Shown here in pieces: positions 33,535-45,180 of a stretch of DNA of 64,000 nucleotides. The stretch comes from Wolfiporia cocos (taxonomy: Eukaryota > Basidiomycota > Agaricomycetes > Polyporales > Phaeolaceae). The stretch spans positions 434,001-498,000 of the forward strand of contig JACCLO010000018.1 of the NCBI GenBank assembly GCA_029448655.1. The letters are read 5' to 3'. Every line of letters begins with the position of its first letter. Positions within the stretch are counted from its first letter, which is position 1. Both the position numbers and the translations under genes were made by a program. The notes under the pieces were generated by a model that saw only the letters and a program-made list of their open reading frames with translations, was not told the DNA's origin and ran no database searches.

Positions 33535-34040
33535 ACGCCGACGATGGACTATGACTTGTTTGAGTAGGTATTGTCGCAGATGACTTGGATTCTGCTGACG
33601 AGGTATAGATATCGGTCCATGCGTGCAACGAGTGGGTAGAGCGAACATACCCTGACCGACGATGGACCACGATTTATTGGAGTATGTGTCGTCGTAGATG
33701 ATCAGCAAGGAGTCTCATCAGCGGGTGAGGGGTAGATATCGGTCCATACGTGCAGCGAGTAAGAATATGTGCTGGCTGACGATGGACCATACGTATGTCA
33801 GCCCGCGCCACAAGATTTACTGGAGTAGGTGCCGTCACAGATGACTTGGATTCTGCTGACGAAGTATAGATATCGGCCCATGCGTGCAACCAGTCAGTAG
33901 AGCGTACATACTCCGGCTGACGATGGACAACAACCACGCCCGCTGCAGCCCAGACACCCATGCTTCCTGTCCCTTTTCCCAGATTCTGCTGACGAGGTAT
34001 AGATATCGGTCCGTGCGTGCAACGAGTGGGTAGTGAACTG
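33535..34040. repeat. Degenerate tandem repeat, about 120-140 bp unit, four copies
   Basis: The core GATTCTGCTGACGAGGTATA followed by GATATCGGTCCATGCGTGCA recurs near 33589, 33724 (partial), 33850 and 33981, with the linker GACGATGGACCA between copies. Units differ by substitutions and small indels. The minus-strand open frames here only reflect the repeat. Confidence 0.75.
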
Positions 34041-34190
34041 TCTTAAACAATAAGCGGAACCAGCATTGTCTAACCTAGCCTAGAGCGAAATGTCCCACGT
34101 GAACTGCAATCGCATGAACTCTGGTATGGAGCGAACCAAGGCTAAGTTAGTGAGCTTTACTGCTATTATACAATATGCGGGATATGGACT

Positions 34191-34357
34191 GACAAAGAAA
34201 GCGGACAGGGCATGCACACTAGGCAAAGAAATGCATTGACAAAGAAAGCGAGCAGGTAAACTACCACCAGGCTGAATGCATTGACAAAGAAAGCGAGCAG
34301 GGCAAGTACATCAGGGCAAAGAAATGCATTGACAAAGAAAGCATGCGGGCAATGTAG
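34191..34357. repeat. Tandem repeat, 45-48 bp unit, 3.5 copies
   Basis: Copies start with GACAAAGAAAGC at 34191, 34238, 34283 and 34331 and end in ATGCATT. It lies between the larger minisatellite and the repetitive ORF. Confidence 0.75.
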
Positions 34358-34865
34358 TGCTAGTGTGATCACACTGAGGGACGAGACGCAAGGGGAGAGC
34401 AAGAAACCACCGTTATCAGCAGGGTTGATGAACGGGTGCAGTGAAGGGGGGGAGGGTGGGAGCGGGGGCAGGCATCGTCGTCAGGATGGGTGAGTGCAGA
34501 CAGCGTTGATCGCTAGAGATTTCATTTGATGGACTTGGCAGAGCGCGAACATGCCCTGGCTGACGATCTGTCGTGGACAGCATCCATGACGAATGACACA
34601 GTAGATCTACGCCAGTACCTTGATACTGTATCGGTTGAACGATGACGCAGTTTCATTATATGCAGCCCGGTAGCCAATCTTGTGGGGCTCAACATTGGGT
34701 AGCTTGATCTGTGGTGGCTTGATCTACGGCAACTTAATCTAGAGCAGATTGATCTGGAGCAGATTGATCTGAAGATGCGTAGTCTTTGGCAATTTGATCT
34801 GCAATTTGCGGTGGGTAGGTATGCATAGGAGTGATGATATTCGTACTCTGAACATATCTTCACAA

Positions 34866-34945
34866 GTACTGGTGGCGAAGCGGTATGCGTATGTATGTAT
34901 GGTCATTGATCAATTCCTCAAGTGTGCAGGTTCGAATCCCACGCG
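34866..34945 (+). other. tRNA-like sequence with Pol III A and B boxes
   Basis: TGGCGAAGCGG at 34873-34883 fits the A-box pattern and GGTTCGAATCC at 34929-34939 fits the B box, about 45 nt apart, followed by TTTT near 34951. The T-arm stem pairs poorly and no acceptor stem was found, so this is not a functional tRNA; a tRNA-derived or Pol III-promoter fragment is possible. Confidence 0.3.
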
Positions 34946-35056
34946 TTGTGTTTTATTTCTACACCAGCATCGGATTAACTTGCAGCACGTGCGCCATGCA
35001 AACCTAATTCCCAACTGCGATTTCTTAAGCGAAGAGCAGTTGGCAGATTAAGATAA

Positions 35057-36231
35057 TTGACTGAAACTCTACTGCTGCCAGAGACCTTGGGATGGACTCG
35101 GCACCACTCATACATGACACCGCCCTCGCCCATCACGTTCGCATCTCCTTTGCCTCCCACACCCAGCACATCGTGCTCGCCACTGGTGCACATTGCACTT
35201 ACGCCCAGTGTCGCGGACGACGTTGTGCGACGGCGCACTGACTTGCCACTCATGCAGAGGCAGTTAGCCTCACACCTTCTCTCCACTCCGCGGTCCAGTG
35301 AGGCGTGTCGCGGTGAGCACGCTACCGTGACCATGAAGTCAGGCAGCTTATCTGGCTCGTCCTCTCCCATCCCTTTCACGTCGAATCTGAGCGCACACGC
35401 TTCTTCCTCCACTTCTGCATCTGACCTTGGCTCTACCTCTGTCTGTGTCTCTGGGTCCAGAGCCCTCTCCTCACATCCTGCAGCTACACCACCCACAGGA
35501 ACCCAGGTGTCTGACTCCACTGATGCCGCCTCATGCCCAGCCGAATGGGCCTTGCCCGTGACGCCGTGCTCGAACCCCGCCATGACTCCACTGCGTGCCC
35601 GCACGTTGTGCAGCTCGCCCACACTGCATGCGACCCTGGGCACGCTGACTGAGGTGTGTGCAGAGGCACGTGCGGGGTCATGTGCAGTGTGGGTGAGCTG
35701 CACAATGCACAGGCATGCAGTGGCGTTGCAGCAGCCAAACATGTGGCTGCAGGCCATCCCCCGCCAATGCCCACATCGCTGTTCTTGTTTGTGAGCCCCG
35801 TCTCCATTGCGGGCACCAACAATGGGGCATGTGAGTCGGTGCATGGGGTGTGGGGGCTTGGGTCGCCTGTGGCCGTGGGCAGGGGCTGCGGTGCAGCCAT
35901 GGGTGCTGGGGCAGCGCTTGACTGGCCATCGCTTGGCATGCCTGTGTATGATGTGCAGCCGCCTTCATCTGGCCAGGAGCCATCCTGGGGGCCATCTGGG
36001 AGCCTGAGCGGGTCCTGTTTGGGCATGAAAGGCACACCAGACAGCCAGAGAGTGTGCATACATCCAGGCGGTGGTGCGAGTGCATGTGAGCAGGCAGTTG
36101 GGGAGGGAGATGTGCGTGCACGGCGTGCAGTGGAGATGGCAGAGATGCTGACAACGCACCCTGCTGTGCTGGCTGTGGTCAACCAGATCGTGGTGGCATG
36201 CGGACAGCTGTACATGAATCTTGGTGACTGA
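35057..36231 (+). pseudogene. Repetitive ORF, copy A (CpG-decayed)
   Basis: Related to the minus-strand ORF at 54138-55313. The first part (35057-35794) matches in one frame (TPPSPITFASPLPPTP, VADDVVRRRTDLPL), then an insertion of about 100 bp containing a partial duplication shifts the frame; the rest matches in the frame of 35656-36231 (KGTPDSQRVCIHPGGGASAC, LTTHPAVLAVVNQIVVACG). The protein is low-complexity, rich in serine, proline and alanine, with no recognised domain. Many CG positions of copy B are TG or CA here. It may be part of an unidentified mobile element or a duplicated gene. Confidence 0.55.
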
Positions 36232-36314
36232 TACTCTACGCGTGATGGGCGGCCTCAGAGTAGCTCACACTGAACTTGACGTACACAGCTGCAGTGCTTG
36301 TGCTCACGTGAGCC

Positions 36315-36955
36315 TAGTGATGTGCAGGGCCTGGCCCAGCCCAAAAGCCCCAGCTTTGGCCTGGCTTTGGACGGCCCACGGCTTTCCAAAGCCTCAAGCT
36401 GGGCCCTCACTGACGGCTCACGGCTTGGCCCGGCCTAGGCTGGGGCCGAGCCAGGGCCTACCACTGCTAGGATAGTCATCACTATAACTTCAAAAGTTTG
36501 AAGCACATCATTTTCAGCTGTTCCTTGATGAAAAGGAACATTGAGGCCTACAATTTATAGTAGGATTGAGTGTCAAAATAACCTTCCACTGACACAGCGT
36601 TCAGTAGCGCACCTGCCATATGGGGTATCGTATAGGCACCCAACGGTGTGCGGGAGGCTTCAACGTTAAGGATTTGACTTATGGGCCTTTTCTTTGGTTT
36701 GAAATAAGCAATACAGAGGCAACACATTGGAGTTGAGCATATTGCTATCATGCACAATCTTATATTGTAATTGCTGGACATTGTATCCATTAGAGCCACC
36801 AGGCCGGGGCTCAACGGCTCGGCCCGGCTCGGCCTGAGACACGAGCCGGGCCCTGGGCCGTCTCAAGCCGTTGTGTAAAGCCCGGCTTGGCCCGGCCCAA
36901 GTAGGGCCCGGCCCGGCTCGGCTCACGGCCTAAAGCCGGGCCTGGCACATCACTA
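36315..36955 (-). mobile_element. hAT-type non-autonomous DNA transposon, copy 2
   Basis: 641 bp, inverted relative to copy 1, with the same TAGTGATGTGC / GCACATCACTA ends. The flanking 8-mers CGTGAGCC (36307-36314) and TGTGAGCC (36956-36963) match except for one C/T, as expected if one CG decayed after insertion. Its subterminal repeat regions keep more CG sites than copy 1, so it is younger or less methylated. Confidence 0.87.
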
Positions 36956-36963
36956 TGTGAGCC

Positions 36964-37315
36964 ACGTTGAGGAAGAGGATGAGGTGCAGGTGCCAGGGTA
37001 GCTGCCAGCAGGCAAGGCCCTCACTAGCGCATCAATACGCCATCGGCTTGAGCCAACAGAGGATTATGCTTTTCCAATGAAGTGGCATTATGGTATTTTG
37101 CACAAATGGGTCTAGTTCTGATTGATCCGTAGGGTCCTTATCTTGGTGCAACGGAGATCGCGCGGAAAGGATTTATTGTTCTCTGGTGAGAAGATTGTTC
37201 ACATTTTCATTATCACTGATTACATAAATGTACAATTTGAACGTCATACAGAACCCCGCCATGGCGATACATGAATACATAGTTAACAAGTGAACAAGAA
37301 AACAATTTAACGACC
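36964..37315. other. No gene recognised
   Basis: Spacer between the hAT-type element and the kinase gene's stop. Nothing further seen. Confidence 0.4.
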
Positions 37316-38640
37316 TTAGAACTTCCGCTGTATCTTTGACAACATGTGCAAGTCATGCTCCTCCATTATGATGCCACCACACACAACTTCGCCGTGCCAA
37401 CCCAACCCCTTGTTGAGTTGTAAAGGGTATCGTGCCTCTCTGTCCTCTCCACACCAGTCAAAATCAATCAGCATCGCGCCGTCCTTCCCGTCCTCGCACT
37501 TTACCACCATGATGTTGGGTTGGCGCAGGTCGCCAAAGACCAGATTGTTATCATGCAGGAGTTTCACAGCTCGTTCAATGTCAGCCAGGACGTCTGGGGA
37601 GAGGCTCTTGCTGTTTGCCTGGAAGACTGTGTCACCAGTCACAAACTCCATAACGACGATGTATGTGCCGCCTCCCAGCGACGCGAAGTAGTGGAGTGCA
37701 GGAGCGAGGCCTTCTTTCGCGAGCAACCGGTGTCCGCGTTCTCCATATCGGTGGACGAACTTTACTACTACCTTTTCCTTTTTGCCACCCTCGGTCTCGG
37801 CCACGAATAACGCGCGCCTCGAGCTTTCTTCCTTGGGTCTGACCCGGCCCAGATACTCCATCCGAACATCCTGTCCTTCGGCATTCGTGTAGGATGTGAA
37901 GGAGGGGAGAAGATGCCTTGCCGATTGCAGAAGAGGCTTTTCGAGGCCCTCGTAGAAGCTGTGTAGTTGCTGCGTGCAGACCTTTAGTGCATCGAGGACC
38001 CGTGCCACACGAAGGAAGTGCTGTGGAGGAAGGGCGGCGTCTTTCAGGCAGAGTGGGTGCATGAGATCTTGAACAAGCATCTCGTCAACGATAACCACTC
38101 CAGACACTTGTAATGAGGGGCCTGTGATGGCGAGGGTAAAACTTGGACAACAGCAGTATTCAAGGTGATCTTCCGCCTGGTGTCACAGACCGCAGTCAGT
38201 AAACATAAACTGAAGCTGAACACAATGATGAAAAACGAACTTCGACAAGCTTAATATCTGGCATATCCGAAGGCAGCCTGCATACATGGCTCAGCACTGA
38301 CTGAATCCGGCTCACTCTTGTACTCTAAGAACAGCGGACCCGCATTCACATGGATCTTCTGACAGTTAACACGAATCATGCCATCGTTACTTGAGCTGTC
38401 AGACAGCCGCATCGATACTATGTCATGTGCCAAGAACTTAGCGAGCAGGTCGTTGATCTTTTTCTGTCGCGTGCCCTCATCTGGGTGGAACTTGGACGAC
38501 TCCTCCAGAAGCTTGCGAGCTGTATCCAGAGCATCCGAGTCTGGGATGCTGTCAGTGTTCGCTACGAGCTCCAAGAACATGGCGAAGACAGAGTGGTAGA
38601 TCGAAACGGGGGGCCAACGGCACCATAACGTGCTGATGTA
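37316..38640 (-). pseudogene. Crinkler-like nuclease-kinase gene lacking the header
   Basis: A tandem relative of the neighbouring full gene. The nuclease-like domain runs from about 38620 to 38251 (NDGMIRV, then FLEYKSE, the E-x-K of the PD-(D/E)XK superfamily, then MQAAFGYARY). The kinase-like domain is at 37316-38107: VVVKFVHRYG, LVFGDLRQPNIMVVK as catalytic loop and MLIDFDWCGE in place of DFG. A TAA follows GYARY within the region that is intronic or coding in the other copy. The ubiquitin-like N-terminal header is absent: homology ends near 38630 and upstream lies unrelated sequence reaching the next gene. It could be a truncated pseudogene or use another first exon. Confidence 0.65.
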
Positions 38641-38897
38641 GGGAACAAGGCGCTCCCTGTGCTTAAACACGACCTCCTTGCCTGCGCTGTCGCAGTATGT
38701 AATGGGGACCAATGATAGAGGGCACGCGCAGTGAGCGAACACCTGCACTGGCAGTGGAAGCACGAGCAGAACGGCCAGCGGCCGAAGGCGCTGGGTGAGA
38801 TATGGCTTTAACAAACTGTGAGTAGTACGTGAGAGAATTCCATAGAAGAATATAGGAGCGGTATTACTGTTATAAGTGAACAAGACACAACCAACAT

Positions 38898-40956
38898 CTA
38901 ACGACCCGAGAACTTCTGCCGTATCTTGGACAACATGTACGCGTCGTGCTCCTCCGCTATGATCCCACCACACGCAACTTCGCTGTGCCAATCTATCTCC
39001 CTATTGAGTCGTACAGGGTATCGTGCCTCTCCGTGCTCTCCACACCAGTCAAAATCAATCAGCATCGCGCCATGTTTCCCGTCCTCGCGCTTTACCACCA
39101 TGACGTTGGGTTGGCGCAGGTCGCCGAAGACCAGATCGTTGGTGTGCAGGAGGTTTACAGCTCGTTCGATGTCAGTCAAGACATCCGGAGAGAGACTCTC
39201 GCTCTTTGCCTCGAAGATTGTGTCGCCAGTCACAAAGTCCATGACGATGACGTATATGCCGCCTCCCAGCGGCGCGAAATAGTGGAGTGCAGGAGCGAGG
39301 CCTTCCTTCGCAAGCAACTCGTGTCCGCGTTTGCCATATTGATGGACGAACTTCACTACTACCTTGACTTTTTGGTTAGTCTCGGCTTCGAATAACGCGC
39401 GCCCCGAGTTCTCTTCCTTTGGTCTGACTCGGCCCATATACTTTAACCGAACATCTTGCCCTTCGGCATTCTTGTAGGATGTGAAAGAGGGGAGAAGATA
39501 TCCTATCGATCCTGGGTCGGGCTTCTCGAGGTTTTCGTAGAAGCTGCACAATTGCAGTATGCAGACCTTGAGAGCATTGAGGACTCGCGCAATATATAGG
39601 AAGTGCTGAGGGGGGAGAGGCGAATCCTTGAGTAACAGTGGAAGTGTGAGCTCTTGAACAAGCATGTCGTCAACCAAAACCACCGCAGATACTTGCAAAG
39701 TGGGACCTGTGATGGCAAGGGTAAAACTTGGGCAACAGCAGTAATTCAAAAGCTCCTTGCTCTGTCACACATACTGGAGTGAGTGAACATGAACCAACGC
39801 AGAAGAACAGAGGTCGAATACGGACATGCTTGAGATAGTACCTAGCGTACCCAAAGGCAGCCTGCATACACGGCTCAGTGCTGACTCTATCCGCTTCAGC
39901 CTTGTACTCCAAGAACACCGGAGCGGCCTTTTGATTGATCTTGGGGCATCTCACCGAAACCAGACCATCGTTACCCGACCGGTCCGATAATGTCATTGGT
40001 GCGATATTGGTGCCCAAGAAATCAGAGAGTTGACGATTAATCTCATGCTGCCGCACGCCCTCATTTGGATAAAACATGGACGACGCCTCCACAAGCTGTT
40101 GAGTCTTAACCAGCACGTCCGGGTCAAGGCGATTGTCGGGGCACGCTAGAAGGTCCAGGAAATTGGCAAATACGGGATGATAGATTGAAACGAGAGGACC
40201 AATGACACCAAAAGGACGACCAGCCTTCAACCAAGGCTGAGTTTCTCGCGCCAACTTCTGGACATAGCTTGTTTTCCCTGCGTCGGAGGGAGCAGGTAGT
40301 TTCTTCAAGCCTGCGAGGAGCCTTTTGCGCCCATCCAATATGGCTTGAAGGCGATTCTCGACTCCTGGTCAGGCGACAGTCAGTTTCAATCCAAAAACTG
40401 CAATGCTATCATAATGAGGCAAAACGAGAGGCTCACCCATACTCTCAAGCTTCTGCCGCTTCCGCCCCTCCGAACCTTCGTCGTCTGCAGGCCGTTTTTG
40501 TACTAGAACGTCGTCATGATTGCGACAAGATGTGATAAATAAAACTCACGTTCGGGCAATTCGACAATGACGTGCACCAACTCCCTGCCAGTGTGAAGCT
40601 GCAATGCAGAACCAACAGCTTGACGAGAGTGCAACTTTGTTGCAACGGCATTAAGGTGGTAATCGGCCGCCCTCTTCCTTTCATCCCAGGCAGTCCGTGC
40701 CTCGTTGCCTGGCTCGTCTAGTAGTTCCTCATTGGGCTAAGCGGGTGTGAGGGTCATCAAGATGTGGCATGTGGTGGCCACATACCTTCCACAGAGTCAG
40801 CTTTAGTGTCTCCACCCTTGATAACCCCAGGTCGTCGCCAATGGCCTTTCGCAAATCGTCCATATCAGCATCCTCAGTAATCCTGACTTTGCTTGGGTTC
40901 GCTTCGCCATCGTGGACAAGATACCAAACCGTGACTGTTGAGGTTGAGGATGACAT
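38898..40956 (-). CDS. Crinkler (CRN)-like protein: header, nuclease, kinase
   Basis: The gene is spliced; likely exons are 40956-40786, 40736-40550, 40502-40437, 40364 to about 39800, and 39761-38898. The first three introns are 45-75 nt with GT/AG ends and keep frame. The N-terminus (VWYLVHDG, LTLWK, then in exon 2 HVIVELPE) matches the ubiquitin-like header of Crinkler-type proteins. A basic GRKRQK patch in exon 3 may be a nuclear signal. Exon 4 has a PD-(D/E)XK nuclease-like block (NDGLVSV, FLEYKAE). Exon 5 is a kinase-like domain with VVVKFVHQYG, LVFGDLRQPNVMVVK and MLIDFDWCGE. CR-type proteins are known as effectors in oomycetes and some fungi and are widespread in saprotrophic basidiomycetes; the role here is unknown. 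The fourth intron's donor is not settled. Confidence 0.75.
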
Positions 40957-41587
40957 GACTAGGAATCAGTTGGTCGTGGTGGTTGAACGTGAGCGGCACG
41001 TATATATATGTGGTGTCCTTGTAACACATGGGCCGGGCCGAGCCAAGCCAAGCCCTACTTAAGCCGGACCGGGCTCCTGCCTATCAACGTAAATATACAA
41101 GCGCCTTGCAAAAGTTGGCATTTCTGACTTGGTTTATCACCTTGGCAGTAAACAAACCCGATTTGAGCCAGATTAGCACCCATGCGCACGCCCGCTCGCT
41201 CGGGCGGGCGCTAGAGTGCCTATTTTGGCATGTGTCGAGTCTGCCACACGCGCCACATTCAATGCCACAGTCACTGCGAGGCTATCTGCTCCGCTTCCTG
41301 GCATGCCACATCGGTTGTGCTTTTGGCCTTACCTCCGCACCGCACTCACTATACTGTAAGAGGTTGAAAGAAAGAAAATAATGAAATCAGCACCGGTGTA
41401 AGCTGTGGCACCCTGTCCTGACTGGGACTGATGGAAAGAGTAACATAATGGAGGCTGGCATGTGTAGTCCAGCCTCTGCCCTGAAGCAATAGAGTTGGGA
41501 CAACTTTTGACTGTGTTATTTCTCTATCATAATGCCTTCTAACGGCTGCCAAGAACTGCTGGACTATGTCCACGGGCCCACACTCTA
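40957..41587. other. Promoter region and short hAT-like fragment
   Basis: The region upstream of the Crinkler-like gene. At about 41028-41065 a GGCCGGGCCGAGCC-rich stretch followed by CCCTACTT resembles the subterminal region of the hAT-type elements and may be a remnant. 41083-41381 has an open frame without a recognised product. Confidence 0.4.
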
Positions 41588-41592
41588 TCCTA

Positions 41593-41846
41593 TATCACAG
41601 ATTATGCGAAAGCATATATTCTAGACGTTATGGAGCAATAACTAGGGTATATCACCTGTACGTGGCGCCGGCATACATGGCCTACAATGTTGAGTGTCTA
41701 ATAGGCACCGAGCATGGGAATATGAACTGCAGATATAGCTGGACCCTTGATAGCAGCATGAGCTGTTATTGTAGCCTTTTTGGGGGAGTGGTCTAATACA
41801 CCACTCATGAGCACGTTGCATTGGGCCCACGGCGCATCTTGTGATA
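41593..41846 (+). repeat. Solo LTR, TSD TCCTA; empty-site relative of the gypsy target
   Basis: 254 bp, start TATCACAGATTATG (TG to TA), end CATCTTGTGATA, flanked by TCCTA at 41588-41592 and 41847-41851. Read on the minus strand it contains CTCATGAGTGGTGTATTAG without interruption, which is the pre-insertion sequence of the gypsy target. Confidence 0.85.
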
Positions 41847-41851
41847 TCCTA

Positions 41852-43452
41852 TAGTAGCTGGGGCTAGTGGCTTGAGAGGGCATCCCTTGTGCTTTGTACA
41901 TATGGCTGAGGGAGTCTGGATCTGCACTGTGGAGCTACAAATCCCTCAGCATTTAAGCATTGAAGCTCCTTCCAATATGCCCCCCCTTGTGCTGGAGATT
42001 GTCGGTCAAATCTCTACACACAGCTGCTATCTCTCTTCAGCTTGTCAGCAAACACTGTTATCAGGGACTCCAGTTGTATCATGCTGGATTGAAGCTGAGC
42101 CAGGATTTGTCAGTCATGCATACTGGCAGAGAGTCAATAGTGCAATTGAATACATTGCTTCCCTATTCCCAGAACCCCTCAATCTGTCCTGCCTTATGTC
42201 ATCTGAGACCCTGGATGGAATTGTATCTCTGTGAGTGCATTGGCTTGCTACATTTAGCTGGGTGCATATTTTTTGCATTTTCATAACACCCTCTGTGTGA
42301 TATTCAATGGCATCTGGCATTCCACAGACAATCAGGGGTAATCTTCCACTCTACAATACAAGGGGACAATGATATACTCCAGAAATGCCAGCACACGTCC
42401 CCTTCAGTCACAACATTTGTGTGGTATTCTTTCTCAAAGTGATGCAGGGCTGCAATGGAAAACATTTTCTTATAGCAGAGTTCAAGGTGATCCAGTGCTT
42501 GTAGACTTGATTGATAGGTGAGTCCTCACCCTCTCAGCCTCATAAAAGTATGTGGGCACTGATTTTGGCCTTTCTTGTGCTCTTGCACTGGCTTGTGATA
42601 GCTAGATTAATGTTGGTTTCTCAGAAGCCATGACTTATCCTATTGTGGCATGGAGAGCTCTTTTTATACAACATCTAGTGTGTTGGTCATGTATTAAAGG
42701 CTACCAGAATCTTGTACAGATGTATTTATGATATGGGTCTGAAATGCATGAGTTCTAGTGCTATTTTGGCCCTGCATTCTCTTTGTATAACGGTGAATGT
42801 AAGTAATCACTGTGAGTGCTCACTTGGTGGTGGTGCCACTTCCTGTAAACCAATATATATCAACCTGTAAATCATTAGCTTTCCTTGCCTGAACTCAACT
42901 TTTCACCATCTTTTCTCATAAATCAGGTACTGTCTCAGACTTTGCTCCTCTGGTTCCCTTTTACTGATGCTCAACTGCTCAGTGTATATTTATCACAATG
43001 CTCTGGTATGACTCCCAAACTTTTAAGCTGGCTGTTAGCTTGGCTGCTATGCCATACTGTATTCATTGTTGCAGGTGTCAATGAGCGCTCCTCTGAACAC
43101 ACCCCATTTTGGTCAGTATTAGGATTAGATCCACCCTTGAAGCGCAGCCGTGGTCACACTCAGATGTGAGATGGCCAGAAACAATTGAGTGGGGCTCCTG
43201 GATGTGCATGCTTGCTGGACTGCTGCCAATGGCCATCCTGGGTCATGTTCCCATGTTAGGCACTTGCTATAGCACCTAAGGGTATTTGGCTATATACCTT
43301 TTGCATGGTTATGCCTTTATGGTATTATATGCCACACAGGTTCCCAAGCCCATTATAATCTGTGACAACTGTGCAATGTTCCATGCCATTGAATCTTTTG
43401 CTGTGCTTTCCACCCTAGGTTCATCTGATTAACATCTGAAAGCATGCCCCAC
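41852..43452. other. No gene recognised
   Basis: CpG-poor sequence with open frames of 120 codons (41872-42234) and 94 codons (42885-43169) that I cannot assign. They may be decayed gene remnants. Confidence 0.4.
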
Positions 43453-43457
43453 AGCAC

Positions 43458-44111
43458 TGACACAACTCACCTCTGGGTTGTGGGACTGGCCCTAGCCAGG
43501 GATACTCCCCATAATATGCTACGCATATACCTTGGAGTGACAGTACAACGACGTACCGTCAGACCGAGACTCCGATCCACGCGTGGCATCCATAGGATCA
43601 CAATGTGAAGGTCACATCGTGCGGTTGTTCAGGCGCGAAGCTGAGGCGTCAGAGCCAGCGGGTAGAGCACTTGTAGCAAAGGGGTCCCAGCGTAGTATTG
43701 ACGGGCAAGCTCACGCGCGCAGAGGATGAGAAGAGGCTTTACAGCCCATTGCTGAAAATCCTAAAGATGAGGTTGTAAGACCTCATCGTCGTAGAATATA
43801 TACATGTAATTGGCGCGCTAAGTATCTAGTATCCTGCCCTGAAGAAGTGGCCTGTGCGCCGTATCTAAGGGGATGGTGACCGTACAAGTAACGCTACATG
43901 TAACTACCTGTGACCATGTTATGAACTTGAGTCATGTGAGTATAGGGGGGAGCGCGCGGCCCTAGCACACGTACAATCTACTGTGGTCAGGTGCCTTGAT
44001 AAGATAACTGGGAGCGGGCGTTAGAGGTGAAGAGGTTGTCGCCAGTGAGCCGCGCGCGTCCCAGCGCTGCTATAGCTAAACCAAAGGTGAATGCCAAAAT
44101 ATACCGTGACA
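43458..44111 (-). repeat. Solo LTR, TSD AGCAC
   Basis: 654 bp, plus-strand ends TGACACAA and ATACCGTGACA, flanked by AGCAC at 43453-43457 and 44112-44116. In element sense a TATATATT box is followed by the inverted repeat GATGAGG...CCTCATC and then TTTAGGATTT, like the LTR at 25448. Confidence 0.88.
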
Positions 44112-44116
44112 AGCAC

Positions 44117-44643
44117 AAGGCATAGAGATCTTAGATCTTTGATGTTGCATAATTAGCAATGTAGGGATGGGATTCATCGTTCCTGTTGTGCAACTGTCAG
44201 TGGTGCAACCTGTGAACATGCTACATTGGAAATGTACTGATAATGCCCAGTCTGAATACCACTTCAGGAAGATGAACCCTCTGTCACCAACTAAAAGATT
44301 TCCATGAGAGGTACTGTACACAGCATATATCTTGTATGGAGTATGGAGTATGCCATTGCTGACATAGAAGAGAGCAAAGATGAATGCCAAGTTCAGACTG
44401 GGGTTATCAGCTGAATGAGGCCTGCTATTATACTGCTAGGCTGTTTATACATATTTGTACTGTAATGGCCATATTTAGTAACTAGGGAGTCTGGGGCATG
44501 ACTAGGCTAGGGGTCTATGCCAGACTCTGAAATGTAGAAGCATAGTAGAATATGAAATACATATTGGTCATCGTGGCCATGTGGAAACACAGTCATGGGT
44601 CATGATTGGGTGCAATCTGGATTCTTCCAGTGTATGATCTGGG
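44117..44643. other. No gene recognised
   Basis: Includes a minus-strand frame (44390 to within the LTR) of about 100 codons with no recognised family. Confidence 0.4.
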
Positions 44644-44648
44644 CCTGG

Positions 44649-45091
44649 TGACACAGTACAGCCTGACATACATGGGACTGCATATGCAAGGGATCCTATC
44701 ACCCAGGGGGACTCTCAGACTAGCAAGTATGCATAATTAGAGAGGCAGGGCAGGTCACAGACGGGCATGCCAGGCAGTCAGACAGTAAAGGGGGCCTTGT
44801 GCCCCATATGTCAAGAATGCTAAACATGAGGCATAAGTCCTCATGTCATCACATAAGTACATGGGTTGCACTATTGCTACTAGGCCTGCCCTAAGGTGCA
44901 GGTGGCAGTGTGACATATGTAAGCATAGTGGCACCTGTAATGGTGCCACATCATGTGCATCATAAGGCACCAGTAGTGGCACCACATCATGTGCCTGGAA
45001 GGGTGCCTGTAATGGTGCCATGTCATAGGGGTCAATGCTGCTAAAAGAAAGAAATAACAGTGGGGAATGCACAAAATGTCATACTGTGACA
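44649..45091 (-). repeat. Solo LTR, TSD CCTGG/TCTGG
   Basis: 443 bp, ends TGACACAGTACAG and ATACTGTGACA; the flanking 5-mers CCTGG (44644-44648) and TCTGG (45092-45096) differ by one C/T. It holds an ACATGAGG...CCTCATGT inverted repeat beside the presumed TATA region. Confidence 0.8.
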
Positions 45092-45180
45092 TCTGGCTAG
45101 GCACAGGAAGTCTGAGAACTGGGTCAGGCTCATTGTCATTTGGAAAAGCTTTTGCCCATGACACATGGATGGAGGGAGAA

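Noticed and set aside
34866..34945. Functional tRNA gene
   Set aside because: A and B boxes are present but the T-arm stem mispairs and no acceptor stem can be formed.
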